NCBI RefSeq assembly: GCF_001424945.1
Contig: NZ_LMCW01000068.1
Span: 108,344-172,343 of the forward strand
Source of the DNA: Rhizobium sp. Root1203
GTDB lineage: Bacteria; Pseudomonadota; Alphaproteobacteria; Rhizobiales; Rhizobiaceae
DNA length: 64,000 nucleotides
Direction of reading: 5' to 3'
Positions 26,374 to 35,687 of this stretch are shown piece by piece. The notes beneath the pieces were generated by a model that worked only from the letters and a program-made list of their open reading frames with translations, had not been told where the DNA came from and made no database searches. The position numbers and the translations under genes were made by a program. How positions within the stretch are numbered: position 1 is the first letter of the stretch; each line of letters starts with the position of its first letter.

Positions 26374-28731
26374 ATGAACCAACGGAACCTCACCTTGCAC
26401 AGCACTCTGCCCAAAGCGGCCGACGACTCCGATTCCTTCATCGACATCGACCGCCTGATCGCAATCGTGATCCGCCGCGCCGGCTCCGTTGCGCTGTGCG
26501 TCGGCGCAATGGTGGGCGTTGCACTGGTCTATCTGCTGTTCTCAACGGCCCAGTACACGTCGATGACGCAGATTCTGCTCGACGACAGCATGACCAAATA
26601 TGCACAGGACGCGGCTCCGGTGGCGAATTCCCAGCAGGTGGACATGCAGATCGCCAGCGCTGTCGAAATCCTGAAATCCAACGAGCTGGCCTTGCGTGTC
26701 GTGGACGCCGAGCAGCTGCAGGATAACGGAACCATCCTCGATCCGCCGCTATCGCCCGTCGCTCTCGTCAAGTCGGGCGTCAAGCTGATCGCAAGTGCTT
26801 TGCTTCCGGGCAGACCGCCGGGCAATGAGGACGATGCCCGCAGCGGACGCCGCCAGAAGGCCGCCGCCCTGCTGCAGGACGCCCTGACGGTGTCCCGCGT
26901 CAACCGCAGCGCCGTTCTCGCCGTTTCCTTTCGTTCCACCGACCGGCTTCTTGCGGCACGCATCACCAAGGCCTACGCCACGGCCTACCTCAGCGACCAG
27001 CTGAACGCCAACTTCGACGCCACCGAGAGCGCTTCCGTCTGGCTCCAGCAGCGGCTGACCGATCTCAGGCAACGGTCGCAACAGGCGGCACTGGATGTTG
27101 CCAAGTTCAAGTCGGATAACGGCCTGACCTCGGCCAACGGCGAACTCATGTCGGAGCAGCAGCTTGCCGACCTCAACAAGCAGTTGATCGTTGCCCAGGC
27201 AGATAGCGCCAGCGCCTCCGCACGCTACAACCAGTTCAAATCCATCGTCGATCTGGGACCGGACAGTGCGGTCAACAACGCTGCCGTCTCGTCCGGCCAG
27301 ACCGACAAGACCGTTATTCAGGACCTGCGTACGCGCTACATCTCGGTCACCAAGCGAGAGCAGGAAATATCGACGAACTTCGGCGAAGACCACCCGCAGG
27401 CGGTCGCATTGCGCTCCGAAAAGCAGGACCTGACCCGGCAGATCTATCAGGAGCTGCAGCAACTGACGTCGAGCTACCGCAACGAGTTCGAGGTAGCCAA
27501 GTCTCGCGAGGCATCGCTTCGCCAGAACATCGCGCACCTGACGGGCAAGAATTCCGAGTCCGACAGGTCCGTGGTCCGCATGAACGATCTGGAACAGCGC
27601 GCAGCCGCGCTGAAAACGCTCTACGAGTCCTATCTCGGCAAATACGAGGAAGCCTCGCAGCAGCAGTCTTTCCCAATCGCCAAGGCACGCGTGATCTCTG
27701 AAGCGGGCGTCCCGGTCTCGCCGTCCAGTCCTAAGAAGACGATGACGCTTGGGCTGGCCATCGTGCTGGGCCTCATGGCGGGCGGCGCCCTGACGGCATT
27801 TCAGGAGTTCCGCGAACGTTTCTTCCGCGTGGAGGGTGATGTCCGAACGATCCTCGGCCTCAAGTTCCTCGGCTATCTGCCGCTGGTCGGCAAGGCCCCG
27901 CGGGAAAAGAAGATCTTTCGTCCCCGCACCCAGCCGGCATCGCAGCCGGCCGATCCCGTCCCCGAAAGCGGCGCGACGTTCCAGCGTATCATGCGGGTCG
28001 TCCTGGAGGCACCGCGTTCGGTGTTTGCCGAGACCCTGCGCAATGCCAAGCTTGCCAGCGACGTGATGTTCCAGGGCAAATCCGACCGCGTGATCGGCGT
28101 GGTCTCAGCGATGCCGGGCGAAGGAAAGTCTACCACCGCCGCGAATTTCGCCGCCCTTCTCGCCTCGAGCGGCAAGCGCACGCTTCTGATCGACGCCGAC
28201 CTTCGCAACCCTGGCCTGACGCGTATGCTGAAGACGCCGCCGCAGCACGGTCTCGTGGAAGCCGTGCTCGGCGACGTTCCGTGGGCGAGTGCGGTCAAGG
28301 TCGATCCGGTAACGAAGCTTGCGATCCTGCCGGTTCTGCCGAACGACCACCTCATGCACACCAGCGAGCTTCTTGCCTCGCAGGGCATGTTCAACCTGAT
28401 GGAAAATGCACGCAAGATGTTCGACTACATCGTCGTCGACCTTGCTCCGCTCGGCCCGGTAATCGACGCCAAGGCGTTCGCCCCGCAGGTCGACGGCTTC
28501 CTGTTCGTCGCCGAATGGGGTGCGACGCCGACCAATGTCGTGCGCGACATCCTCAACGCCGAGCCCCAGATCAAATCGAAGATCCTGGGTGTGATCCTCA
28601 ACAAGACCGACATGACCGAACTCGGCAAGTTCACCAATTTCGGCGGTGCCGAGCGCTATCGCCAGAAGTATGTGAGCTACTACACCGACGAAACCCCGAA
28701 GGTCCGGGAGCCGGCAGACGCCGGCGCCTGA
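26374..28731 (+). CDS. exoP: ExoP chain-length determinant and BY-type tyrosine kinase
   Basis: A 785-residue inner-membrane polysaccharide co-polymerase. The N-terminal Wzz domain has membrane helices near 30-50 and 470, with a periplasmic coiled coil between. A proline-rich linker follows (GKAPREKKIFRPRTQPASQP). The cytoplasmic kinase has Walker A MPGEGKSTTAANFA, Walker A' TLLIDADLRNP and Walker B YIVVDLAPLG. The tail has a tyrosine cluster (YRQKYVSYYTDE), the usual autophosphorylation site. ExoP controls succinoglycan chain length and export. Length agrees with S. meliloti ExoP. ATG 26374 starts four bases after the exoO stop. Confidence 0.95.
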   Translation: MNQRNLTLHSTLPKAADDSDSFIDIDRLIAIVIRRAGSVALCVGAMVGVALVYLLFSTAQYTSMTQILLDDSMTKYAQDAAPVANSQQVDMQIASAVEILKSNELALRVVDAEQLQDNGTILDPPLSPVALVKSGVKLIASALLPGRPPGNEDDARSGRRQKAAALLQDALTVSRVNRSAVLAVSFRSTDRLLAARITKAYATAYLSDQLNANFDATESASVWLQQRLTDLRQRSQQAALDVAKFKSDNGLTSANGELMSEQQLADLNKQLIVAQADSASASARYNQFKSIVDLGPDSAVNNAAVSSGQTDKTVIQDLRTRYISVTKREQEISTNFGEDHPQAVALRSEKQDLTRQIYQELQQLTSSYRNEFEVAKSREASLRQNIAHLTGKNSESDRSVVRMNDLEQRAAALKTLYESYLGKYEEASQQQSFPIAKARVISEAGVPVSPSSPKKTMTLGLAIVLGLMAGGALTAFQEFRERFFRVEGDVRTILGLKFLGYLPLVGKAPREKKIFRPRTQPASQPADPVPESGATFQRIMRVVLEAPRSVFAETLRNAKLASDVMFQGKSDRVIGVVSAMPGEGKSTTAANFAALLASSGKRTLLIDADLRNPGLTRMLKTPPQHGLVEAVLGDVPWASAVKVDPVTKLAILPVLPNDHLMHTSELLASQGMFNLMENARKMFDYIVVDLAPLGPVIDAKAFAPQVDGFLFVAEWGATPTNVVRDILNAEPQIKSKILGVILNKTDMTELGKFTNFGGAERYRQKYVSYYTDETPKVREPADAGA

Positions 28732-29469
28732 TCAGGTGGAGAAGAGATGCACGCGCCCTTTCCACAGCCGCGCGACGGTAAGCCTGTCGCTCTGGAAGGC
28801 GCCGGTGTCGAGGTTCAGCCTGGTCGGCAGCGTCTCCGGCCGCTCGACGGGTGTATGGCCGTGAACGATCAGCTTCGGCAGCGGCACCGGACTTTCGAAG
28901 AAGCGGTGGCGGATGAAGACCAGGTCGTCGTCCTTCTGATCCTCGATGGACCGCAGCGGATCGATACCCGCATGCACGAATAGCACGTCGGGCGTATCGA
29001 CAAGGATCGGCAGCGACCGCAGGAATTCGATATGCGGCTTGGGCAGGGATTGCCGGATGAACGCATCGAGCTTTGTCGCGGCGGGAAAGATCAACGGCAG
29101 TTGTTCGACATCGAGGCCATAGGAGCGAAGCAGCGCATCCGCCCCCATCGGCATCCAGTCGGCAAAGGAAATCCGTCCGTCGACATACTCGAGCATGACG
29201 ATCTCATGGTTTCCCGTCAGGCAGATTCGGTCGAAATGCTCCGGCGGAGGCGCCATGAGATGCGAAATGACCTGTGCCGAGGATGGACCGCGATCGACAT
29301 AGTCGCCGAGCGTGACGATCAGTTTGCGGCCCGGCAGCCGTGAGGCGTCGTCGACGATTGCCTGCTCTGCCCGCTGCAGCAGATCAAACCTGCCGTGTAT
29401 GTCGCCGATCGCATAGATCGGCATGTCGCCGGGATCGAATGTAAGCCGCTTGCGGCCGGCCGATGGCAT
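28732..29469 (-). CDS. PPP-type metallophosphatase (serine/threonine phosphatase-like)
   Basis: A 245-residue calcineurin-like phosphoesterase with every metal and phosphate motif in order: GDIHG, GDYVDRG, GNHE, a late HAG and HGHTP. Such enzymes remove phosphate from Ser/Thr (sometimes Tyr) residues or hydrolyse diadenosine tetraphosphate. ATG 29469 is taken as start because TGAGG lies six bases before it; a GTG at 29481 is possible. The stop directly abuts the stop of exoP, so the two genes converge with no spacer. A role in ExoP dephosphorylation is speculative. Confidence 0.9.
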   Translation of the reverse strand: MPSAGRKRLTFDPGDMPIYAIGDIHGRFDLLQRAEQAIVDDASRLPGRKLIVTLGDYVDRGPSSAQVISHLMAPPPEHFDRICLTGNHEIVMLEYVDGRISFADWMPMGADALLRSYGLDVEQLPLIFPAATKLDAFIRQSLPKPHIEFLRSLPILVDTPDVLFVHAGIDPLRSIEDQKDDDLVFIRHRFFESPVPLPKLIVHGHTPVERPETLPTRLNLDTGAFQSDRLTVARLWKGRVHLFST

Positions 29470-29663
29470 ATGGGACCTCACCCTCCACTACATGTGCAGC
29501 CGCCGGGACGCGCCCGAAGGCAGGAAAACCATAACTACCTCGCCCATTGCCACAATCAAGGGTAATAAAATTTCAGCAGCGGCTGCATTTCCGGAAAAAC
29601 ACGCCTTACCATCGCACCTTCGATCGATCACTCCTAGTGCTGTCGAAACACAGAGAGCAGCCG

Positions 29664-30770
29664 ATGGGAACCGTATCGCAGTTTCACGACCGCACAAGAC
29701 CCGCAGCACGGCGCATCGAAAGCGAAGAAGAAGCGATCGCCACCGCCCGCAGCATTTCTGCGGCCTTCGCCGTTCAATCGAGCGAGCGCGATATCAATCG
29801 TATTCTTCCCTATGCCGAACTCGACGCGCTCTCTCAATCCGGGCTGACCGCAATTACCGTTCCGCCGGAATATGAGGGCCTCGACGTCGCCAATGCGCTG
29901 CTTGGCGAAATCATCGCGATTGTGGCGGAAGGAGATTCGTCGATAGCGGAATGCCTGGAGCTTCACTTTCGCGTCCTCGAGGAACTGCGTACTCAGGCGA
30001 GTGAAGAACTGAAGAGCGCCCTTTTTGCCCGGGCGCTCGCCGGCGAGCGGTTTACGACCGCGGCTTTCGCCGCACCGGGCACAATCGTCGCCTCAAGCGT
30101 TGGCTACCGGCTGGATGGTCGGAGCGCGCCCTCGCCCGGCATTCTGTTTGCCGATTGGGTCGCTGTCCGGGCCATCTCCACCGAAGGCGCCGCGATGACG
30201 CTCTACCTGCCGCGCGACACCGAGGGTTTGCAATTTGTTGACGACTGGGATGGTTTCGGACAGAGAACGAACGGTACCGGCACGGTCATTGCAAGCGAAA
30301 TTCCGATGGCCACGGAATCGGCCGTGATCGGTCCGCAGCGCGATCCCTCGACCGCCTCGGCACTGGGAGCGCTGTTGCACGCGGGCACCGACCTCGGAAT
30401 CGCCAGGGCGGCGCTCGCCAACCTTCACGCAGCGCCGTACACCTCCCATGTCGGCAAGCTTGCCGTCGATGTCGAATGTGCCGCAGCCCTGGTCGAGCGC
30501 GCCGGCGGCAAGCTGGATTTCGCGCAGGTCAATCCCTCGGCGCGGGCGATCGAAATCGCATTCTTTTCCGCATCTGCCGCAAAGATCACCGCAAGCGCTG
30601 CAGCCGTGGAAACCGCCAACGCGCTGTTCGAGCTATCCAGCAGAAGTGCGACAAGCATTGGCCGGAACCTTGACCGGCACTGGCGCAATGCCCGTCTGCG
30701 CGGGGTGGGTACGGAAGCGGATGAGCTTTATCGGAACGCGGCCGCCCACCATTTTGGCAGGAGCCGGTGA
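29664..30770 (+). CDS. Acyl-CoA dehydrogenase-superfamily flavoprotein (SfnB/DszC-like)
   Basis: A 368-residue protein with the acyl-CoA dehydrogenase fold: an N-terminal helical domain (SGLTAITVPPEYEGLDVANALLGEI), a central beta domain and a C-terminal helical bundle (AALVERAGGKLDF). Short length and overall pattern suggest the SfnB/monooxygenase-like branch, which uses FMNH2 in sulfur or other scavenging, rather than true fatty-acid oxidation; the classical catalytic Glu is not obvious. It faces the Rrf2 gene, with stops only 4 bp apart. Start ATG 29664 has a modest AGAGAG box. Confidence 0.75.
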   Translation: MGTVSQFHDRTRPAARRIESEEEAIATARSISAAFAVQSSERDINRILPYAELDALSQSGLTAITVPPEYEGLDVANALLGEIIAIVAEGDSSIAECLELHFRVLEELRTQASEELKSALFARALAGERFTTAAFAAPGTIVASSVGYRLDGRSAPSPGILFADWVAVRAISTEGAAMTLYLPRDTEGLQFVDDWDGFGQRTNGTGTVIASEIPMATESAVIGPQRDPSTASALGALLHAGTDLGIARAALANLHAAPYTSHVGKLAVDVECAAALVERAGGKLDFAQVNPSARAIEIAFFSASAAKITASAAAVETANALFELSSRSATSIGRNLDRHWRNARLRGVGTEADELYRNAAAHHFGRSR

Positions 30771-30774
30771 TCGC

Positions 30775-31239
30775 TCACTTGGCAACCGACATCGGCAACA
30801 TTTCGTCGGCGCCGTCGACTTTATTGCCGGAGGCGACGAACTGCTCCAGTGTCATGTTGTCGAGAATGTCGGCTATGGCGTCCCTGACCTCCGTCATCGA
30901 GCGCCTGACCTGACAGGTCTCTGGATCGGAACAGTCGTCGCAGGCTTCAAACGCCGTGCGGCTGGCGCAGCGGATTGGTGCCAGCGGTCCGTCGAGGGTG
31001 CGGATGACGTGGCCGATGCGGATCTCGGAGGCTGCGCGGGAGAGGGAATAGCCGCCGCCAGGTCCCTTTTTTGAGCGAAGGATACCGACGTTGCGTAGTT
31101 CCAGGAGAATGGTGTCCAGAAACTTCTTCGGAATGTTGTTGCGCGCTGCAACGTCATTGATGAAGGCTGTTTCGCCTGGCGCAAGCCGCGCGAGATCCAC
31201 CAGTGCCTTCAGGCCATATTTCCCTTTTTTGGTCAGCAT
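30775..31239 (-). CDS. Rrf2-family regulator with four-cysteine cluster motif
   Basis: A 154-residue winged-helix protein. The Rrf2 opening MLTKKGKYGLKALVDLARL, GILRSKKGPGGGYSLSR (wing) and a cysteine segment CASRTAFEACDDCSDPETC identify it. Rrf2 proteins such as IscR, RirA and NsrR hold an Fe-S cluster with three such Cys; here four Cys are close together. It may sense iron, redox or sulfur status; its neighbour, an SfnB-like flavoprotein, hints at sulfur, but this is inference. The upstream region is AT-rich. Confidence 0.88.
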   Translation of the reverse strand: MLTKKGKYGLKALVDLARLAPGETAFINDVAARNNIPKKFLDTILLELRNVGILRSKKGPGGGYSLSRAASEIRIGHVIRTLDGPLAPIRCASRTAFEACDDCSDPETCQVRRSMTEVRDAIADILDNMTLEQFVASGNKVDGADEMLPMSVAK

Positions 31240-31366
31240 TTTCGATCGCCTTGCGCCCCCGCGTTTCCGCCCCTATCAACCAGCAAATAGCGCCAAAACG
31301 ATGGACAGACAACAAATAGCCAGCATTTATATAGTTTATGTTTACGTCTAGCTCGCCGGGGTCGGC

Positions 31367-31603
31367 CTACCGTGTAGTGGTCGAGGTGGCCTCCCCCGAA
31401 GGATCGGCGGGAGTGGGATTCGGACCACCGCTGGTCCAGACGCCGAATGCGAGCGCGACCATTCCTGCGACAAGGACCAATGCGCCGACGATCGCCCAAA
31501 CCGAAAGCCTGCGCCCCTCGCGAAGCATGCGCTCTTCGTTTTCCTCTTGACCGGTCTTCCGCTCGGCCGTTGGCTCGCCCAGGCCGTCACCGTGTCCGCT
31601 CAT
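31367..31603 (-). CDS. Small single-pass membrane protein, unknown
   Basis: A 78-residue protein with a charged, Glu/Arg-rich N-terminus (about 35 residues), one membrane helix (VWAIVGALVLVAGMVALAFGVW) and a Pro/Thr-rich tail. The ATG is preceded by GGAG at proper distance. No family recognised. The reading frame is credible because of the clear helix and the Shine-Dalgarno site. It lies 127 bp beyond the Rrf2 start in the same orientation. Confidence 0.65.
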   Translation of the reverse strand: MSGHGDGLGEPTAERKTGQEENEERMLREGRRLSVWAIVGALVLVAGMVALAFGVWTSGGPNPTPADPSGEATSTTTR

Positions 31604-31650
31604 GCTCGCGTCTCCACAGATGGACCGCCGATCTCGGACGGTTCGTTAAG

Positions 31651-31854
31651 TCAGATCAGCGGATCGCGTCCCTCCGCATAGCTTCGATTCAACTCGTCGG
31701 CGATATCCCGCGCGTCTTCCTTTGCAAGACCGGTGAAATCCCTGCCGTCCGTCGCCGCGGGCAGCAATGTCAGCGTATCCACAACGGTCCAGCGACCGTT
31801 CGCCTCCGCGCGGATTTCATAGCGGGGAAGTTCCTCGGAACAGTCGCGGATCAT
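31651..31854 (-). CDS. Small cytoplasmic protein, unknown
   Basis: A 67-residue protein (MIRDCSEELPRYEIRAEANG...) with a predicted beta-strand half and a helical, acidic C-terminal half (KEDARDIADELNRSYAEG). AGGAGGAA stands just upstream of the ATG, a very strong ribosome-binding site, which makes it likely to be real despite its size. It lies between nadE and the small membrane protein, all on the minus strand. No function can be assigned. Confidence 0.65.
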   Translation of the reverse strand: MIRDCSEELPRYEIRAEANGRWTVVDTLTLLPAATDGRDFTGLAKEDARDIADELNRSYAEGRDPLI

Positions 31855-31932
31855 CGGCAGGTTCCTCCTGAGCCCCTGGATACACTATCTGCGGCAAAGG
31901 CTCCTTTCGGCAAGGACGGGCGTGACGATCTT

Positions 31933-33984
31933 TCAGCAATCGACGTCAGGCACGTTTGCCTTCAGTTCCTTGATCCAGATCCGGGCATTGCCGTCGGAAG
32001 GTGCGCGCCAGTCGCCGCGCGGCGAAAGCGAGCCGCCTGACGTAACTTTCGGCCCGTTGGGAGACGCCGACCGCTTGAACTGGCTGATCGTAAAGAAGCG
32101 GAAGAGGAACACCTCCATCCAGCGCTTGATGACAGGCAGATCGAAGCTCCGGCGCTTGTCGTCGGGAAAATGCGGCGGCCAAACGCCTGCTTCAGTATCC
32201 TTCCACGCCATATAGGCAAGGAAAACGACCTTCGACGGACGCAGCCCGAAGCGCGTCGTATAGTAGAGCGCGAAATCGTGCAGGTCGTAGGGGCCGATCT
32301 TGTCCTCGGTGCTCTGCATGACGCCGTTATCGTCGGCGGGGACGAGTTCCGGCGAGATCAGCGTGCCAAGAATACGCTCCAGCGTCGCCTTGGTCTCAAG
32401 GTCGAAATCGCCGGTGCGGATAACCCAGCGGATCAGATGCTGGATTAGCGTTTTAGGCACCGATGCATTGACGTTGTAATGGCTCATCTGGTCGCCCACG
32501 CCATAAGTCGACCACCCGAGACCGATTTCCGACAGGTCTCCCGTGCCGAGCACGAGCGCGTTGCGCTGGTTGGCGGCCCGGAACAGGAAGTCGGTACGCA
32601 ACCCCGCCTGCACGTTTTCGAAGGTTGTGTCGTAGACCGGCTTGCCGCCGGCAAAGGGGTGCTTCAAATCCTTGAGCAACTGCAGGGCAAGCGGTCGGAT
32701 GTCCACTTCCTCGGCGGTGACGCCGATGCTCCGCATCAGTGCCCAGGCGTTCGACTTCGTCTCGTCCCCGGTCGCAAATCCCGGCATCGTAAAGCAGAGA
32801 ATGTCTGAACGGGGCCAGCCCAAGCGATCGAAAGCCCGGGCGGCGACGAGCAGCGCGTGGGTCGAATCGAGCCCACCCGAAATGCCAAGGCAAAGCCGCT
32901 TGATCCCTGTCGAGCGCAGCCGCTTCATCAGCCCCTGCACCTGGATGTTGAAGGTCTCGTAGCAGTCCTGATCGAGCCTGCTCTCGTCGGCGGGAACGAA
33001 CGGAAAGCGTGCGATGTCGCGCGCGAGGCCGATATCGCCTTCCGGCTTGGCGAACTGGAACACGACCCGTCGGAATTCGCGGTCGGCGGTCAGGTTCAGC
33101 GTCGCCGCGTCATTGAACGTCCCGGTCCTCAACCGCTCCAGCCGCAGGCGCTCGACGTCGACGTCGGCAACGCACATCTGTGAAGCGGTCGGAAAGCGCT
33201 CGGTCTCGCCCAGAAGGTTGCCGAGTTCGTAGATGCAGGCCTGGCCGTCCCAGGCGAGATCGGTGGTCGATTCGCCCGGTCCGGCGGCCGAGTAGACATA
33301 GGCAGAGAGGCTGCGCGCCGATTGCGCCGAGCATAGAAGCTTGCGGATGTCAGCCTTGCCGACGGTGACGTTGCTGGCCGAAAGATTGGCTAGAATCAGC
33401 GCGCCGGCAAGCGCGCCGAAATCGCTTGGCGGCGCCGGAGCCCAGAGATCCTCGCAAATCTCGATATGAAAAACGAAATCCTCGATATTCTCGGCCGCGA
33501 AGATCACGTCCGTGCCGAAAGGGACAATATCGCCGCCGACGCGGATGTTTTTACCGCGGACACTCCGCCCGGATGCAAACCAGCGTTTTTCGTAGAACTC
33601 GCGATAGTTCGGGAGATGCATCTTCGGCACGACGCCGAGAATGCGGCCCGCGTGGATGGCGACCGCGCAGTTGTAGAGACGGCCTTCACTTTGCAGCGGG
33701 GCGCCGACCAGCAGCACCGGCGTCAGATTCCGGCTGGCGCGGACAATCTCCGCAATTGCCGCGTCCACCGCTTTCAGCAACGCATCCTGTCCGAGCAGAT
33801 CGTCGATCGAATAGCCTGAAATGCCGAGTTCGGGAAACACCATCAGGCTCACGCCCTGCGCATGCCCCTGACGCGCAAGCTCCAGAGTGGCGCTCGCATT
33901 GAAATCCGGGTCGCCGATCTCGCAGATCGGCGTGCAAGCCGCTACACGGACAAATCCCTGATCATAAGCCGAATAGAAATTCAC
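31933..33984 (-). CDS. nadE: Glutamine-dependent NAD+ synthetase
   Basis: A 683-residue two-domain enzyme that makes NAD+ from nicotinate adenine dinucleotide, ATP and glutamine. The N-terminal nitrilase-like glutaminase has the triad Glu in VFPELGISGYS, Lys in VVPKMHLPNYREFYEKRWF and Cys in HIEICEDLWAP. The C-terminal synthetase has the PP-loop LGISGGLDSTHALL, GTGDLSEIGLGWSTYGVGD and PSAELxP-type residues replaced by LISPELVPADDN. The length is typical of the bacterial/eukaryotic long form. It begins with GTG 33984, with GGAGG six bases upstream. Confidence 0.96.
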   Translation of the reverse strand: MNFYSAYDQGFVRVAACTPICEIGDPDFNASATLELARQGHAQGVSLMVFPELGISGYSIDDLLGQDALLKAVDAAIAEIVRASRNLTPVLLVGAPLQSEGRLYNCAVAIHAGRILGVVPKMHLPNYREFYEKRWFASGRSVRGKNIRVGGDIVPFGTDVIFAAENIEDFVFHIEICEDLWAPAPPSDFGALAGALILANLSASNVTVGKADIRKLLCSAQSARSLSAYVYSAAGPGESTTDLAWDGQACIYELGNLLGETERFPTASQMCVADVDVERLRLERLRTGTFNDAATLNLTADREFRRVVFQFAKPEGDIGLARDIARFPFVPADESRLDQDCYETFNIQVQGLMKRLRSTGIKRLCLGISGGLDSTHALLVAARAFDRLGWPRSDILCFTMPGFATGDETKSNAWALMRSIGVTAEEVDIRPLALQLLKDLKHPFAGGKPVYDTTFENVQAGLRTDFLFRAANQRNALVLGTGDLSEIGLGWSTYGVGDQMSHYNVNASVPKTLIQHLIRWVIRTGDFDLETKATLERILGTLISPELVPADDNGVMQSTEDKIGPYDLHDFALYYTTRFGLRPSKVVFLAYMAWKDTEAGVWPPHFPDDKRRSFDLPVIKRWMEVFLFRFFTISQFKRSASPNGPKVTSGGSLSPRGDWRAPSDGNARIWIKELKANVPDVDC

Positions 33985-34254
33985 AAATGCCTCCAGCTGC
34001 CAAGCGCTTCGGCTCCAACCATTACATCCAAATGCGCCTACGCAAAACCGGATCTGACTTCAGAACGCATTTCGACACGCCGTTCATTGCAAGCTTTCAG
34101 AAAGCAGCTTCCAGCGACACTTGACCTGAGGTTGAAACCCCAAGGAAATGCTCAGCGATTGTCGGTGAAAAATTACAAAATTGTCATAAAACTATGGGGC
34201 AGACGGCCTATATCGCACCCGCGCCCCTTCTGATGTCCTCTGACAGAGCGATGA

Positions 34255-35340
34255 ATGTCCGACCTTGCCTCCGTCCATGCAGGACTGCTCCGGGAAACCT
34301 ATCCCGGTGAGCGCCGTGTTGCGTTGACGCCGGAGGATATGGCCCGCTTGTCCGCGCGCGTGGCGGTCAGCTTCGAGCCGGGCTGCGGCGCCGCAGCCGG
34401 CCACGCCGACGAAGCCTATATGGCCGCTGGCGGCACGCCGGCCAGTCTCGAGAGCATCGCGGCAGCCTGCGGGATCGTGGTCAGCGTCCGACGGCCGCGG
34501 GCCAGCGCCATCTTCCCGAACGCTGCAATCCTGATATTTCTCGGCACAGGTGCAACTTCTCGCGAATGTTCGCGCCCCGACGCTACGCCGCTGGAACTTG
34601 ATCTTGCCAGGCTGGAAGGCCTGCAGGATGCTGGCTGCATGGATGCGGCGACGGCGCAAGCGACGATCAGCGGCCACGCTGCCATCCTGGAAGGCGCCCG
34701 CCAGCTCGGCGTCGGACACCCGATGCTGATGATCGACGGCAGCTTTGTCCGGCCGATCCGGATGGCCGCATTCGGCGCAGATGCGGCGAGCCTTCAGGCG
34801 ATCGCCACCGCGCGGCGGCTTGGTGCCCTCACCCACGCGTTCACATTTACTGATGACGAGCGGCTCAAGGTTGAACGACTCGGGGCGAGATCCATTGCAT
34901 CATACCCATGCCCGGCCCCGACGGTCCGCGGGCCATCGTTGACCGAAAGGGCAGCGCGGCGTGGGCAACTGGCTCAGATGCAGCTGATCGTCACGAGCGT
35001 TGGCGGCTTGATCCGGCCGGCACCGCTGCTCCTCGATGAAAAAACGATAGCGACCTTGGCACCAGGAACCGTCGTGATCGATCTCGCCGCGTCGAGAGGG
35101 GGCAATTGTTCCCTGACAAGGCCCGAGGAAATCGTGGCGGCCAACGGCGTCCGCATCGTCGGATCGACCAATTTCGCCAGCTGCGAGCCGCGGGAGGCCA
35201 GCCGGCTGTTTAGCGACAGCATCCGGACTGCTCTGGAACGGCTGATCGGGGATGACCGACGGCTTCGGCTGGATCGTCGCGATCCGGTCATCGATCGGCT
35301 GCTGGGTCGGCAAGCAACAGGAGCCCGAATCGCCTCTTGA
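34255..35340 (+). CDS. PntA/alanine dehydrogenase-like protein with degraded nucleotide loop
   Basis: A 361-residue protein with the two-domain AlaDH/PNT fold. The N-terminal domain (ETYPGERRVALTPEDMARL, then GCGAAAGHADEAYMAAGG) and interdomain helix (QATISGHAAILEGARQLG) are recognisable. The Rossmann segment reads AAFGADAASLQAIATARRLGA, where PntA proteins have GAGVAGLQAIATARRLGA: two loop glycines are replaced. No pntB follows, and a membrane domain is absent. It may be a catalytically altered or regulatory paralog of transhydrogenase subunit alpha. Real function unknown. Confidence 0.8.
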   Translation: MSDLASVHAGLLRETYPGERRVALTPEDMARLSARVAVSFEPGCGAAAGHADEAYMAAGGTPASLESIAAACGIVVSVRRPRASAIFPNAAILIFLGTGATSRECSRPDATPLELDLARLEGLQDAGCMDAATAQATISGHAAILEGARQLGVGHPMLMIDGSFVRPIRMAAFGADAASLQAIATARRLGALTHAFTFTDDERLKVERLGARSIASYPCPAPTVRGPSLTERAARRGQLAQMQLIVTSVGGLIRPAPLLLDEKTIATLAPGTVVIDLAASRGGNCSLTRPEEIVAANGVRIVGSTNFASCEPREASRLFSDSIRTALERLIGDDRRLRLDRRDPVIDRLLGRQATGARIAS

Positions 35341-35687
35341 GCCCGCCGCTCCCGAGGGCGGGCGCGGGCAAAAATACTGCAGCGCAGTATCAACAGAAGG
35401 CATTCGCTCCGGCGACATGGCATTGAGAATGGACGATTTTTTGTCGTTCTCACCACGAGCATTATTGCGCCAAAGGCAATAGTTGCCATTCTGCAACACA
35501 TCGATGTTGCATTGCAAAAAAGCCCGATTGTGACTGCATCTATAATTGATACATTTATATCAAGATGTATTTTGGCGGCGCGGGAAACACCACGTCTTCC
35601 GTGAGGGCTTGTATGAAAATTGGGGTAGGTAGGGCCGTTTTCGGCAATGATGACCTGTGCCCAATCCACAAACGATTGGACTCAACT
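35341..35687. promoter_or_regulatory. Porin promoter and leader region
   Basis: 347 bp between the PntA-like gene and the porin ATG. It is AT-rich from about 35500 on, with a TATAAT at 35541-35546 that may be a -10 element; no clear -35 box stands at 17 bp. A leader of over 100 bases would separate this from the porin start. No open frame with coding character was found. Confidence 0.4.
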
